Below, one piece after another: positions 22,856 to 33,539 of a stretch of DNA of 64,000 bases (positions are counted from its first letter, which is position 1; every line of letters starts with the position of its first letter). The translations under genes and the position numbers were made by a program. Under the pieces are notes generated by a model that was given only the letters and a program-made list of their open reading frames with translations, was not told the origin of the DNA and did no database searches. Source of the DNA: Eustoma russellianum (lineage: Eukaryota > Streptophyta > Magnoliopsida > Gentianales > Gentianaceae); NCBI GenBank assembly GCA_036186865.1, contig AP025062.1:12896940-12960939 (forward strand), given 5' to 3'.

Positions 22856-25800
22856 GTGACATCTGATCACACTCCGCTGCTTTTGCGATGCCAAATGAGT
22901 TCGCCGTCTTCCCGTCGTTCCTTCCGTTTCCTGGATGCATGGCTACATCATCCAGATTTCCCATCCTATGTTCAAAATGCTTGGCAATCATATCCAACAA
23001 CGGGTGGAATGCGTGGTTTTTACCAAAAGTTATTAACATTAAAGAAAGATATACAAAGGTGGAATACAGATGTCTTTGGAAATATTTTCAGTAATCTGAA
23101 GCATGCAGAGACGTTGTTGATGAATGCAGAACATCGATGGGATGAAACTCCCACAGAGGAGACGCGCCAAGCATACTATAAGGCCAAGGTAGATTACTTG
23201 CTCGCATCAAATTATGAAATGCATTTCTGGAAGCAGAAAGCACGAGTTAAATGGCTTACGGACGGCGATGCTAATACTCGATATTTTCATTCTCTGGTCA
23301 AGAGTAAACGCACCCAGCTTCGTTTGCAGCAAATTCAAAACACTGAGGGAGATCTACTAAATAGCCCGGATGATATCATGGCTTCTGCAGTCCAATTCTA
23401 TACTGCTTTATTTGCAAGGGAGGCAACACACAACCACTCGGAGATCCTTTCGCATATTCCATGTATCTTAACGGAGAATGACAATCTCATGCTCATGCAG
23501 CTTCTGTCGGAATCAGAGGTAAAGACAGCTGTCTGGAGTTTAGATCCTCAAAGTGCCGCAGGACCAGACGGCTTTCATGGTAATTTTTATCGCTCTTGCT
23601 GGAATATTATACACTTGGATGTCCTTAAGGCAGTGCATGAGTTTTTTCTTGGTGTTCCACAACCAGCAATAATGGCCAATGCTTTGATTACATTGATTCT
23701 GAAGATGCAATCTCCACAAACCTTTAGTGATTTTCGCCCCATTTGTCTTATGAATTTCTTGAGTAAAGTATGTACTCGTATCCTCGCCGCGCGTCTAGGG
23801 ACGCTCTTACCACGACTAATATCTCCGGAACAAATGGGGTTCCTACCAGGACATGACATCTCTACGCAAGTCTTATTGGCGCAGGAAATGATCCACATGT
23901 TGGATAAAGGGGGATCTCAGTTATGCTTGAAATTAGATATGATGAAGGCTTTTGATAGGGTGAGCTGGGAATACCTAGAGCTGTTACTGCGCAAATTTGG
24001 ATTTTCGGATTTCTTCATCCGAGTGGTTATTAATCATCTCAGTGCCACACGGTTGTCAGTCTTAATCAATGGACAGCCGTCCTGAAAATTTCGCCCATTT
24101 CGAGGGGTAAAGCAGGGTGAACCGCTGTCTCCGCTGTTATTCATATTGTCATCTGAAGGATTCAGCAGGGGTTTAAAATCACTTTCTGCAGCAGGACATA
24201 TACAATCTTTTCGGTTGGGGCGTATTCCATTTGCTATCACCCACTTGGCGTATGCGGATGATTTACTTATCTTTCTCAGAGGTACACAGCGTAACCTTAA
24301 CCATTTTCGTGCATTTTTAACTTAGTATGAAGCAGCGTCCGGACAAAAGGTTAATTATCACAAAAGTAATATTATCCCTTCCGCCAATACTGCCTCCCAT
24401 CAGAGACGCATCTTTAAGGATATCCTGGGTATGAGGCTGGCCTCTCTTCCTTTTCGATATCTGGGCTTCTATCTTCACAAAGGTATTAATAGAGCAGTGT
24501 ATTGCAACTCCCTATTGCAACATATAGAAGACCGATTACAAGGGTGGCATACCTGACTCCTTTCACACGCTGGCCGATTGGTCCTGTTACATTCAGTGAT
24601 TGCCGCCCTTCCCTTACATATTTTAGCAGCAGACGGCTTACCAAAGTCAGTCATCCGAGTTATCAATAGGAAAATGGATTCTTTCTTTTGGGGCAATCGT
24701 CATCATTGGGTGTCATGGTCTAACATCACACGCCCCATTGAAGAAGGTGGTTTGGGCCTCCGGGATCTTAACCATTTACAACAGGCATATCATTGCAGAA
24801 TATGGTGGACATACCAACAACATGACTCTTTATGGAGCGACTACATGCACATGAAGTATGGAAGACGAGGTGATTATAGACCGAGGCTTCCTGACTCTGC
24901 GACATGGAAGTTAATCTGTCGCATACATACCAAGTGTACATCCTACACTACTGGTTCGACTTCTTTCCTTGTGTGGACACCATCCTCTACCGGCGAATTT
25001 ACACTTAAATCCGCATATGATGTTTGTCAGCCCTCCAACTCTACACTGCTTTCAACAATGTTTATTTGGTGCAAGCATCACTCTCCATCCACGAAACTTT
25101 TCTTATGGCGTATATTCAATTCGGCTCTGCCTTTTGAGGATTACATTGGTCGATACTCTGCGGTGCGCCCTACTCAGTGTCCTTTTTGCAAGCAGCATTC
25201 AGCCTCTGTGTCTCACGTCTTTCTTAGCTGTGATCGCATCATTCCGATTTGGGCCTTCTTTGCTTCGGAACTTCAGGTTCTGCAACCGACACGGTGCACC
25301 CTCCGGCAATACTTATTGTCATGGTGGTATCGTTCAACAACCTCATCAATATCTGGAGTTTTAAAGATAGTTGTACCAGCGATAGCAGTTAATAACATCT
25401 GGAAACACTATGCTCAGCTCACTTATGGGGATTCAACATCTTTTTCAGCATCACTGCTGAGGAATGCTATTCATTTTGACATTAATATGTGGATTCAGAA
25501 AATTCAAGGATCCAAACTCTCCGCAGGACCAAGTCTTTCTCTTTCCTGGATCCCACGGCTACGACCATCGCGCCTCAAGATTGTTAGATGGCAATGTCCA
25601 CCATCAAGTAGATTCAAGTTGAATGTTGATGCTGCAGTCGGTGCTCGATATGCAGCGGGGGGAGCCATCCTGCGCGATCATCATGGTACTTGTGTGCGTG
25701 CCATTTCCTTTCGGCTACCGTCATGCACGCCCTTCATGGCAGAAATTCAGGCCACCTTATTCGGACTATTATATTTTCTTCCTCTCTTCCGCTCACTTAT

Positions 25801-26074
25801 GGTTGAATCCGATTGTCAGCATTTGGTTTCACGACTACGTCACTCGCAGCGAATTTTTGGCAATTATCATCTGCAACTCTTACATTCATTATTTCAATCC
25901 CAAAGTTTGGAGATCACACACACGTATCACGAGAATAATATGGCAGCACACTGTTTAGCTCAACATGCAATGCTTTGCCCGCAGACAGGATATTTCAGTA
26001 ATCATAATCTCCCAGCCTTGGTATGCGCCTCAATACGTCTTGATCTCACATCAGCACACATGCGCGCAGGCTAA
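22856..26074 (+). pseudogene. LINE B ORF2 reverse transcriptase and RNase H
   Basis: One frame runs from 22856 to 26074 with just three stops (about 24083, 24323, 24554). RT motifs: SAAGPDGFHGNFY, DFRPICLMNFLSKV, LKLDMMKAFDRVSW, GVKQGEPLSPLLF (Glu for the usual Asp) and YADD at 24251-24262. Next is the zinc-binding RT-associated region (CPFCKQHSASVSHVFLSC), then RNase H from FKLNVDAAVG (about 25615) with AEIQATLFGL, VESDCQ and HENNMAAHCLAQHA. Two of the stops sit where relatives have Trp and one where Gln is expected, all explicable by C-to-T type changes. Role in the family: target-primed reverse transcription. Inactive as read. Confidence 0.93.
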
Positions 26075-26875
26075 TAATCATGTCTTCCTCATGGATTGGC
26101 GCATCTCGATTTGTTCTGCCCGAATCAATATGATTTCGGGCAGGCGCAGTATGATTTATATTCCATTGATATGCTGCTACTTTCTCTTAATTCACAGCAC
26201 TTATACTGTTTTCTTTTCATACATACTCTTCCCTTGGAGGGTTCTTTGTGCTGCACTCCTGGGTTGCTGGCATCTTCTGGCTCTGGAGCACTTATAATTT
26301 TGTTCGAGCACTATTATACGCTGCCAATGGCATGGCTTATCTCCCCAAACAATTACTTTCGGCGTTTCGGACAGATCTGGCTAATTTTGAAGTTGTTGCC
26401 AGCATAATAGTTTATGCTGGCAGGTGCGGTATGGTATTCGTCTGCCTCATTTCAAGCAATCCTTTTAATAACATATTTCTGCTTTACTCAGCAACTTATT
26501 TCTTTTATGCATGGCTGCGATCTCGGTTTGGCACTGATCCATCTTCCCAATTGCATGTGAGCTGCTCCGACAACGGATCACGTTGGATTGAAGATACTTG
26601 GCATGATCCCCATTCTCGGCCGTTGGCGCCATCTGCAGGATTATTTTCATTTACATTTTTCGCTGATGTATATCAACATTTCATATATATAAATATGTAC
26701 GCTTTTTCCTTCACCAAGGTTTTATCCAGAAGGGTGGTTTTACTTGGCAAGGTTTTAATGCGGCATATCATATATTATATGGATGTTGATAATCGCATAG
26801 TATTGTTGTAATAAGGTTTTCCTCCGCCAAAAGTGAGGGATTATTCCAATAAAATCTTTCGTTCAAACAAAAAAA
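26075..26875 (+). other. LINE B 3' untranslated region and poly-A
   Basis: Non-coding despite open frames. Contains an element at about 26689-26776 shared with LINE A (30547-30630): ACCAAGGTTTTATCC ... TTACTTGGCAAGGTTTTAATG, able to fold as CCAAG/CTTGG. It ends with TTTTCCTCCGCC, AATAAA at 26848 and a short A run. Confidence 0.8.
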
Positions 26876-27906
26876 ATATATATGTATGTATACCGATATG
26901 TATACCCGCCTATTATTCATAATATGTCCATATCTTAGATCTTGTTGTTGCACCTTAAAATCCAGACATGGACAATCCTCTTTGGTATAAACGTAGGCTT
27001 AGGTCTTTGAAATTCATGAAATATCAAGAAGATACCTAGAGTCGCATACTCTTCTATACGATCTTTTAAGTAGACTTTTCATCGCATTGTAACCCCTTGA
27101 GTTTATTTATTACATGGTGGCTTTTACTTTATACGGTATACATACACATATTCGTACGTCTCACTATATATATATATATGCACATATATATCCAGTGCTT
27201 ACACCAACGTGTCATGTGACCTATTTTCTGCCAAGTTAGACCTACTAGATCTTAAGAATTTCTCTAATTAATGGCCAAAGTTCCTTTGGTCTTACCTCAA
27301 AATGGTATCCAACGGCCATGTTGGGAACGGATGAATAGAGTTCCCAATTGATTAAGGGCTTAAGTAGGCCCATCTTTCGGAGCTTGTATAAGGAACTCTA
27401 TCCTTAAAACCCCTTATCCGAAAATTATTTGTGGGTATATGTAATTAAATTGAATCTTACCCAGGCTCCTGTTTACTTTTTCTTTATACTCTATATAGAT
27501 GCACGTGTTTGTGTATTAATATGGGCTTTCCCTACGCATACTTCCCGTGGACCATAATCCAATAATCCCCTTATCATATGACAGTCCATCCTGTATATAG
27601 GTATATCCAGATACATGCTCATCCCATATGCATATGGTCGTGCCACATAGTTTGACTTCTCATCTAAAGTTGCCTAAACATACTTCTTCTAATTGTTATA
27701 AATTTCTCAGGTCAATTAATTTAGCATTCTATCATAAACCTCCATCGGCCCACTTGCTTTACTTTTTACACTTTGGGGCATGCTAATTCCCTTTTATCTT
27801 AAATAATTATAAGTAACCCGAAGATATCTCTCTTTCGAGGTATTATTCACATGCCTAGTTTCACGCTATCCCTAGACGCCTTACTAATTTCAGGCGGGGT
27901 ACAACA
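26876..27906 (-). repeat. 5' LTR of the GAG-only element, part 3
   Basis: Matches 3930-4949 of the left LTR to the terminal GGGGTACAACA. Together with 6210-6744 and 17977-21239 it completes one LTR of about 4.8 kb. Confidence 0.93.
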
Positions 27907-30029
27907 AAGGCATTCGACCGGGTTAGTTGGAAGTATCTCCAACTACTACTGCAGCGCATGGGTATGGATGAGCGCCTAGTATGTATAATTATCAACAACT
28001 TGAGCGGCACAAGATGTTCTATTCTTCTCAACGGTTATTGAACGGAGTCATTTTCTCTTGGTAGAGAAGTGAAACAGGGAGACCCTTATCTCCATTATTA
28101 TTCATCCTATCATCTGAAGGATTTACAAGAGGGCTAATCACCATATACAGGCGGGCAAAATCGTGGGATTCAAGGCAGGTTGCTCTCCTTATGTCTCACA
28201 TCTGGGATTTGCAGATGACTTGTTAGTTTTCCTCAATGGTTCGGCACGCAACTTAGCAAAATTTCGAAAATTCTTAGACACTTATAAGCAGGCTTCTGGA
28301 CAGCTGGTAAATTACCACAAAAGTCAATTTGTTGCGGGTCAAGGAGTTTTGATTCCTAATTCTATGGCAGCTTTGGGCATGAGATCAACTTCGTTGCCTA
28401 TAAAGTATCTGGGGTCATATTTGTATAAGGGGATAAATAAAGCCAGGTATTGTTTTGCTCTTCTCAATCACTTTGATGCTAAATTGTCATCATGGTCGAC
28501 TGCTTTCTTATCTATTGCGGGGAGAATCATTCTCATCAAGCATGTACTTAACACGTTACCTACGCATCACATAGCTAATTCCAGATTGCCAAAGGGTGTG
28601 ATTAATATTTTAAATCGGAAAATGGCTTCTTTTCTTTGGAAATGACAGCATCACTGGCAGTCCTGGCCTTCTGTGTGTCGTTCGGTTGAAGTTGGTGGTC
28701 TAGGCATTCGAAATCTTTCGCATGTCCAACAAGCATATGATTGTCAATTATGGTGGAAGTACTTTCACTCCAATACATTATGGGCAGAATTTTGTAGCGC
28801 TAAATACGGCCGTCGCCCTTCTATTTATCCTCATATATATGATTCATCAACATGGAAAAGAATCTACAGAATACATCAATATATGGAGATGCATACCTAC
28901 ACCACTCACAATATGTTACATTGGGCTCCAAAGGAAAACGACCAATTCTCTATTCGCTCAGCTTATTCTTTAATAGCTTCTCATGGACATACCAGGGTTG
29001 AGTCACGGTATATTTGGTGGAAAATCTCACATCCAGGTCAGAAAGTTTTTCTTTGGCGGCTTTGGACACACTCTCTCCCAATGGTAGACAATCTTCGTTG
29101 CTGGATGACATCCTACCCATCGCAGTGTGTTTTTGTCGCAAAAATCATGACCACCAAGATCATGTATTTCTGCATTGCTCAGTCATTCAGCCGCTTTGGG
29201 TGGACATGTCAATTACATTCTCTGGACCGATGCCCCTCTCTCGCACCATTAAAGCTAATTTACTTTGATGGTGGCAAACATCCTCACAAAAGACAATGTT
29301 AGGCCAGCTTAAAGAAATAGTGCCATCACTTGTCACTTGGGAAATATGAAAAATGTATGCAGCTTGTAGATTTGGAGAGGAGCAATTCAATTATGATCGG
29401 TTGTATACAAAGATAAAAGAAGCGATATATACATGGTGCTACTCAATCAATGGGAAAAAGTTTGCTCAAACAATTCCACATCTTGTTGATCAGCGCTTCT
29501 CCCCGCCATTACGCATGAAGACGCTAGCAATAGTTTGTTGGCAATTTCCACCATCGGGCAAGCTGAAGCTCAATGTTGACGCCACTGTAGGACAAAGAAT
29601 GTCGGCAGGCGGAGCAGCACTTAGTACGGATCAAGGCTTATTTCAATCGGCTATCTGCTTTCCATTACCTTTATTACGGCCGCTTCGGGCGGAGATTCAC
29701 GCAATGACTATGGCGCTAATGTACTATGCGCAGCACTATGACAACTTAGTGGTGGAGACAGATTGTCAATTTCTGATCACTCTGCTGGCGAAAATAGGCA
29801 TTTCACAGGTTCTTTGGCATCGGATATCACAAGAGCAACGCAGTTCCTCAGTCTTAATCATTCAACAATTCAATATTATCCAAGGGAAGCAAATTCAATA
29901 GCACATAGGCTGGCAAGGTACAGATATCGATCATCCGGCATGCAACTCTACAGTTCAATCCATGAATTACCGTGTGAAGTATGCGGCTCGTTACTCACGG
30001 ACCTTCATCTACCGGCATTCAAAGTGTGA
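27907..30029 (+). pseudogene. LINE A RT, zinc region and RNase H, broken
   Basis: Frames in order: FDRVSWKYLQLLLQRMG; a stop after LLNGY and a frameshift at the QGDPLSP motif (near 28083); then 28163-28645 with HLGFADDLLVFL (FADD in place of YADD at 28208-28219) and SGQLVNYHKSQ; a TGA at 28643; 28673-29150 with GGLGIRNLSHVQQAYD; a frameshift near the zinc region (CVFCRKNHDHQDHVFLHC); and RNase H from KLKLNVDATVG (about 29560) with AEIHAMTMAL and VETDCQ. A last frameshift near 29780 precedes YPREANSIAHRLARY. The family resemblance to LINE B and C is clear over the whole length. Not translatable. Confidence 0.92.
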
Positions 30030-30751
30030 TACATGTCTGCCAAATGTCTATATCGTTGTATGTGTTCTCGAACATAGACAACATTGGCGCATTTACTATT
30101 CATACCTTTGTTTACTACGCACGATAACCTTTGCACCAATCTTTGCCACACTCATATTTGTTTGACATTTGCGTTTGCGTTTGCTTTGCCATGGTGGATA
30201 TTTACGTGGGCAACGAGGCTCACAATCACTATCAAGCACGGGATTACAACATCACCCAGTGGCAATCAACACATTTCGTCGTCTTGGTTCAGGTCGAGCC
30301 AAGACGGCTTCGGTATGGTCTGGGTTTCGTCAACTTCATTCGCTTATACTTTCATTGTGTTACTCCTAACTGCATTTTTGCTCTCTCATGAGGTACATGG
30401 TACATCTGGAGCAGCACCACTATGTCACGACATCTTGGCAACATCGGGCTCAAGGAATGATATCTGGCTCAGTCGTGATATATCTTCCAGCAAGAACTCA
30501 TACATGTATTCATTGACATATAGACTAGGCATAATTACCAGTCGTATAAATATGTACGCTTTTTCCTTCGCCAAGGTTTTATCCACAAGGGTGGTTTTAC
30601 TTGGCAAGGTTTTAATGCGGCATATCATATACGACTAGAGACGCGCCACCATTAGCGATTTGATTCATCTATTTTCGTACACTGATGTTTGTAATATGGT
30701 TTTCCTCCACCATAAGTGAGTCTTTCAATAAAAGTTATCTTTCATAAAAAA
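30030..30751 (+). other. LINE A 3' untranslated region
   Basis: Carries the same CCAAGG...TTGGCAAGGTTTTAATG element as LINE B (30547-30630) and ends TTTTCCTCCACC, AATAAA, short A run. Confidence 0.75.
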
Positions 30752-31446
30752 TATGCATATTATATACACACGGCAACCCACACATAAATACATAGACTTT
30801 AAGTAAAAAAATGAAATAAAGAAAAGATTCTTAGAAGTTGTATGAAGAAAATAAATAAAGGAAGTGGAAATATATGCAAGGTTCAGAAAGTGTATAAAGA
30901 AGATAACTTTGGTATGTTTGTTTATGTATTTCTTGGGGATGATCATCAAGTATGCATTTTCTATGGTGTTTTAATTTTCATATGTTTTAAGATCATGTTT
31001 TTAGCATGTTTATGTATGCATCATAAGCATGACTTACATACATAGTATCAGTGGTTGTTTGATGATCATCATCTTCATATATATACATATACACCACGCG
31101 GCCAAGTGGCCATTTTTGGTACTTCAATTGAGCTTCATCGTCCATCTTCAAGATGTGTATGTAAATGATGATTATGGCTTAAAAAGTACACTTCTAATGG
31201 GTTTCCATTATATTTATGTTTATGTGTTTTTCATTATGTCTTCATATTGGAAATAATTATAATGAAGGAAACTAACATATACATGGTTAATATAAATATA
31301 TTCAACACTCAACATGTATGTAAGATGGAATTTAAATGATTGTGTGTGTGTGTGTATGTTCTGGCCAATAGGCCTTAAATGGGTAAAATAAGATGTGACA
31401 TGTTAAAGAAGCATATCATGAATATAAATTTGTAGTTACACACGAC
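30752..31446 (+). repeat. Gypsy-type LTR fragment, segment 1 (tentative)
   Basis: AT-rich, no gene. Target duplications show that this stretch was originally contiguous with 38304-38498 and with 44421 onward, whose sequence carries gypsy-LTR features. It contains a short GT run (about 31341-31355). Assignment rests on that contiguity and not on a direct match. Confidence 0.45.
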
Positions 31447-31451
31447 CCACT
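31447..31451. other. Target site duplication CCACT, left copy
   Basis: CCACT here and at 38299-38303 flank a TG...CA unit, the signature of an LTR-element insertion. Confidence 0.88.
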
Positions 31452-32518
31452 TGTTGGACATATGCATGCAGTTAACAACACAAGAGGGGAGCGGATAGTG
31501 GTTAGCGGAAATTACACTACTACCCTTAAATAAATTCCCTTTTGAAAACAGAATCTGAGACCTCCTCCGATTCAGTACACGTTTTAAAAAAATTCAAAAC
31601 TCAGTGTACACAACTCCAAAAATTATGAAACTTTCCAGAATTAATTTTGATGTCTTGACTAGACTCTGTCCAAAAATGTGAGAAAAAAAGATTATTTGAC
31701 CCTTCAACCTAAAAACAAGATTCAGATGGTCACTCTGGACAGAATAGTGTTGACATTTGTAAATGGGTTTCTCTTTAATTACTCAACCAAAAAGGTTGAT
31801 CTTTATGTCAACAAAACTCCTTAGGATGTTTAGTTTAAGTTTCAAAAAGGTCCTAACCTGAAACTGTGCTTGATAAAATCAGAGTTCAAGTTTCTTTGAG
31901 ACTGGTCAGATTGCAGCCAGAATGGAGTAGTTATTTTTCAAAGACTAAAAGTCTAACTTTCCTTTGCTCAAATCAGGTGATTCTTGTTATAAGTTAAAGT
32001 TAACAGTCTGAAATATAACTTCACCAAAAATCACGAATTTTGAAAATATTTTGCTATTTTTCAGGACGTGTAAAGTTAGGTGGAAAGTGCATTGAAAACA
32101 GGAAGAAAACATAAAAGTAGAAAGCAGACAAGAACATCAAAGATTTATCCTGGTTTGGTCAATCTGACCTACTCTAGTCCCAAGGAAAACCTTTCCTTAG
32201 ATTTCACTATGGAATGAACACAAATACAAGAAGAACCAAGTTTAATCCTTGGGTTAAAAACCAACCCTATTCAACACTTGGATGATCACCTCTATGCAAC
32301 TCTTGGTTGCAACTCCTTCATCACCTATTGATGTACCCTTATAGATTTGGCTAATCAATCTTACAAAAACACCAAGAGAGGCATGTATAATGTAGCTCAA
32401 CAACAATAGGAAATGAAACACGTTTGCTACAAAGAATGAATCAAGAACAAGAGGAGAATAGCAAGAATGAACTTTAACTTTAGCTTTCAAGTGTGTGTTC
32501 TCTTTTTCACCTTTGCCT

Positions 32519-32529
32519 CCTATTTATAG
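32519..32529 (-). promoter_or_regulatory. Putative TATA box of the SIRE-like solo LTR
   Basis: Minus strand CTATAAATAGG, a good plant TATA box, lying between the U3-like and R/U5-like halves of this minus-oriented LTR. Confidence 0.55.
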
Positions 32530-33518
32530 TGTGAAATAGGCCTTGAAGATAAGAATGCACATGCATCACCATCTTCATCATCAAGTCTTAGTTGTCTTCA
32601 CATCATTGGTTGGCAACATAAACACCTTGTACACTTTGCAAAATGATGAAACATAATTGGTCCACCTTGGCAAACCTTTTGGCCTATTTTTTGCCTTCAA
32701 AATTACATGGAAATCGTGACGATAATACCCAAGGATAAGAGGGAATATTCCCTCAACTTCTTGCCATGAGAATAGTCCAAGTAATGGCTGCCATCTCTTA
32801 GATAAAATCAGCTCCCAACTTCTCAACATAGCCGTTATATTCAATGTAGGAATTTTCAAGTTGGCAACTTTGCCAACTAGCTTATTTTTGGTTGGTCCAC
32901 TTGGCATCAAGTCATAAAATAAGTACACCATCATTTCCACCTGTATATACATGTTTTGGAGCAGATAATAAAGTGTAAAAAATTGGTTTTAATGAAGAGA
33001 AATCAATAAATAATAGTTGACAAGATTATGTCAACATATAATCCAAATTTCCCACATTTTCTCCTTTATATGTTGTGATGAATTTTGCACCAAGAACACC
33101 TTCAAATTCTGTGAAAAATGATGATTAAGAATCCCCAATAATATATCCATAAGAGTCTTCAAGAAGAAGATGAAGCGTGACACGAAAACCGTCACATATA
33201 CCGTCGATGTCGATAATATCACCAAATAGAGAAATAAAATGGAAAACCACCAACTAATCTTTAATAATACCACAAATAATCTTCAAAATAGAGATAATAA
33301 GATACTCAAGAGATTCCTTGAGATAAAATATCAAAATTGCCCTTAGGGGTAAAATGACCAAAATATCCTTGGTGAGAGAAAACTCTAGAAATAACTCCGA
33401 TGGTCAGAAATAAATATAAGAACACCTTAGTAATAATAAATAAGATGAGAATAGGTACCTGAATAATATTAACCATGTAAAGTACCTACAAAACTCAAAT
33501 TACCAATTTTGTCCTTTT

Positions 33519-33531
33519 TGGTAAGTTGTAG
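33519..33531. other. 13-bp target duplication of the RTE LINE, left copy
   Basis: TGGTAAGTTGTAG is repeated exactly at 37793-37805. The inverted copy of this LTR at about 48545-48560 shows the uninterrupted target. Confidence 0.95.
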
Positions 33532-33539
33532 TGTTGAGG

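Larger units (their letters stand above)
21240..26875 (+). mobile_element. LINE B, plant L1-type, near full length
   Basis: About 5.6 kb: short 5' leader, ORF1 (21419), endonuclease, RT, RNase H, 3' untranslated region with AATAAA (26848-26853) and a poly-A tail ending at 26875. A 17-bp direct repeat (ATATATATGTATGTATA at 21223-21239 and 26876-26892) fits a target duplication, but it lies in low-complexity DNA, so the 5' boundary is approximate. The gene order and RNase H domain mark it as an L1-type LINE of plants. It is related to LINE A and LINE C but clearly diverged from them. It is dead: nonsense codons, a frameshift in the endonuclease, and a missing ORF1-ORF2 junction. Confidence 0.9.
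186..27906 (-). mobile_element. GAG-only LTR retrotransposon with giant LTRs (TR-GAG-like), nested
   Basis: The element begins TGATGCGCCCC, ends GGGGTACAACA and is flanked by AAGGC. Orientation is minus: the primer-binding site (TGGTATCAGAGC on the minus strand) lies at 6196-6207 beside the right LTR, and a purine tract (AAGGGGGAGAA on the minus strand) lies at 4950-4960 beside the left LTR. After subtracting the nested copia (6745-17976) and LINE B (about 21240-26875), the element is about 10.8 kb. Of that, two LTRs of about 4.8 kb flank only 1.26 kb of internal DNA. The internal part holds a broken gypsy-type gag and no protease, RT, RNase H or integrase. It fits the TR-GAG class of non-autonomous elements; a pol-deleted derivative of an autonomous family is the alternative. 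A truncated relative sits at 48987-53749. Confidence 0.88.
27907..30751 (+). mobile_element. LINE A, 3' part (continues 1-185)
   Basis: Begins with the second AAGGC copy and resumes the RT frame at FDRVSW. It ends with a 3' untranslated region, AATAAA at 30727-30732 and an A run at 30746-30751. The host sequence of LINE A is the gypsy-type LTR fragment to its right. Confidence 0.9.

Noticed and set aside
26075..26811. Open frames of 100-187 residues after LINE B RNase H
   Set aside because: They overlap in several frames, lack motifs, and sit in the 3' untranslated region whose best-conserved part is a structural element, not codons.
30030..30638. 184-residue frame in the LINE A tail
   Set aside because: Same reason: it covers the conserved CCAAGG 3' element and has no domain.
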